Shown here piece after piece: positions 5,958 to 6,154 of a stretch of DNA of 6,154 nt (positions are counted from its first letter, which is position 1; every line of letters begins with the position of its first letter). The notes under the pieces were generated by a model. The model ran no database searches. It saw only the letters and a program-made list of their open reading frames with translations, and had not been told where the DNA came from. Position numbers and translations under genes: made by a program. This DNA comes from JALZUE01 sp051251725 (GTDB lineage: Bacteria > Pseudomonadota > Gammaproteobacteria > Enterobacterales > Alteromonadaceae), in NCBI GenBank assembly GCA_051251725.1, contig JBPOFN010000083.1:1-6154 (forward strand), written 5' to 3'.

Positions 5958-5989
5958 AAAAAAGCGCTACTTTTCAGTAGCGCTTTTTT
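5958..5989 (+). terminator. Strong intrinsic terminator of yceJ-yceI
   Basis: A 13-bp perfect stem (AAAAAAGCGCTAC at 5958-5970 with GTAGCGCTTTTTT at 5977-5989) closes a 6-nt loop, TTTTCA. The T-run on the plus strand is six bases. The matching A-run gives a T-run on the minus strand too, so it could stop transcription from both sides. Confidence 0.93.
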
Positions 5990-6154
5990 ATAGCTTAATC
6001 ATTAACAAGGATAAGAGCTGATTTTAACGCGGTTATTAGCTGTTAATTCTAGGAGAATGCACGCAGCATACAATGTGTGTGAGTACATTCGACAATGAAG
6101 CTTTGATGAAATAATAACACCTCATCAATAATACAACTTATGTCACTTAAAAGT

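Overview
The window looks like chromosomal DNA from an AT-rich marine gammaproteobacterium, most likely order Alteromonadales (Colwellia/Thalassotalea-like). This is inferred from the low GC content, an enterobacterial-type tRNA-Phe with an encoded CCA end, a YceI/cytochrome b561 pair very close in layout to the E. coli yceJ-yceI pair, and a PEP-CTERM protein next to c-di-GMP genes. No insertion sequence, phage gene or CRISPR array is visible.

Left part (1-4129, all minus strand). A secreted PEP-CTERM protein runs off the left edge just after its VPEP signal. Its upstream region (783-1155) holds a good candidate sigma-54 (-24/-12) promoter and several symmetric elements. Upstream of that lies a two-gene operon: a FIST-domain sensor (3020-4129) followed 4 nt later by a GAF-like/GGDEF/EAL protein (1156-3015). 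The GGDEF and EAL motifs are intact, but the GGDEF domain lacks the product-inhibition site. The operon has a LacI-type operator, ATTTGTAAACGCTTACAAAT, over its putative -35 box.

Middle (4130-4748). A gene-free stretch is followed by a single tRNA-Phe(GAA) on the minus strand. The tRNA has a stable-RNA-type promoter with a GC-rich discriminator.

Right part (4749-5914, plus strand). A four-helix cytochrome b561 and a periplasmic YceI lipocalin-like protein probably form one transcription unit, ending at a strong intrinsic terminator (5958-5989). A perfect 18-bp palindrome sits between the YceI stop codon and the terminator. The last ~150 bases hold no gene I can support.

Working hypothesis (inference): the FIST protein senses a small ligand (possibly nitric oxide, as in NosP-type FIST proteins) and tunes c-di-GMP through the GGDEF-EAL enzyme. 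The neighbouring PEP-CTERM protein would be an extracellular matrix or surface product in the same lifestyle switch, under sigma-54 control. The cytochrome b561/YceI pair is probably unrelated housekeeping in envelope electron transfer or isoprenoid-quinone handling.
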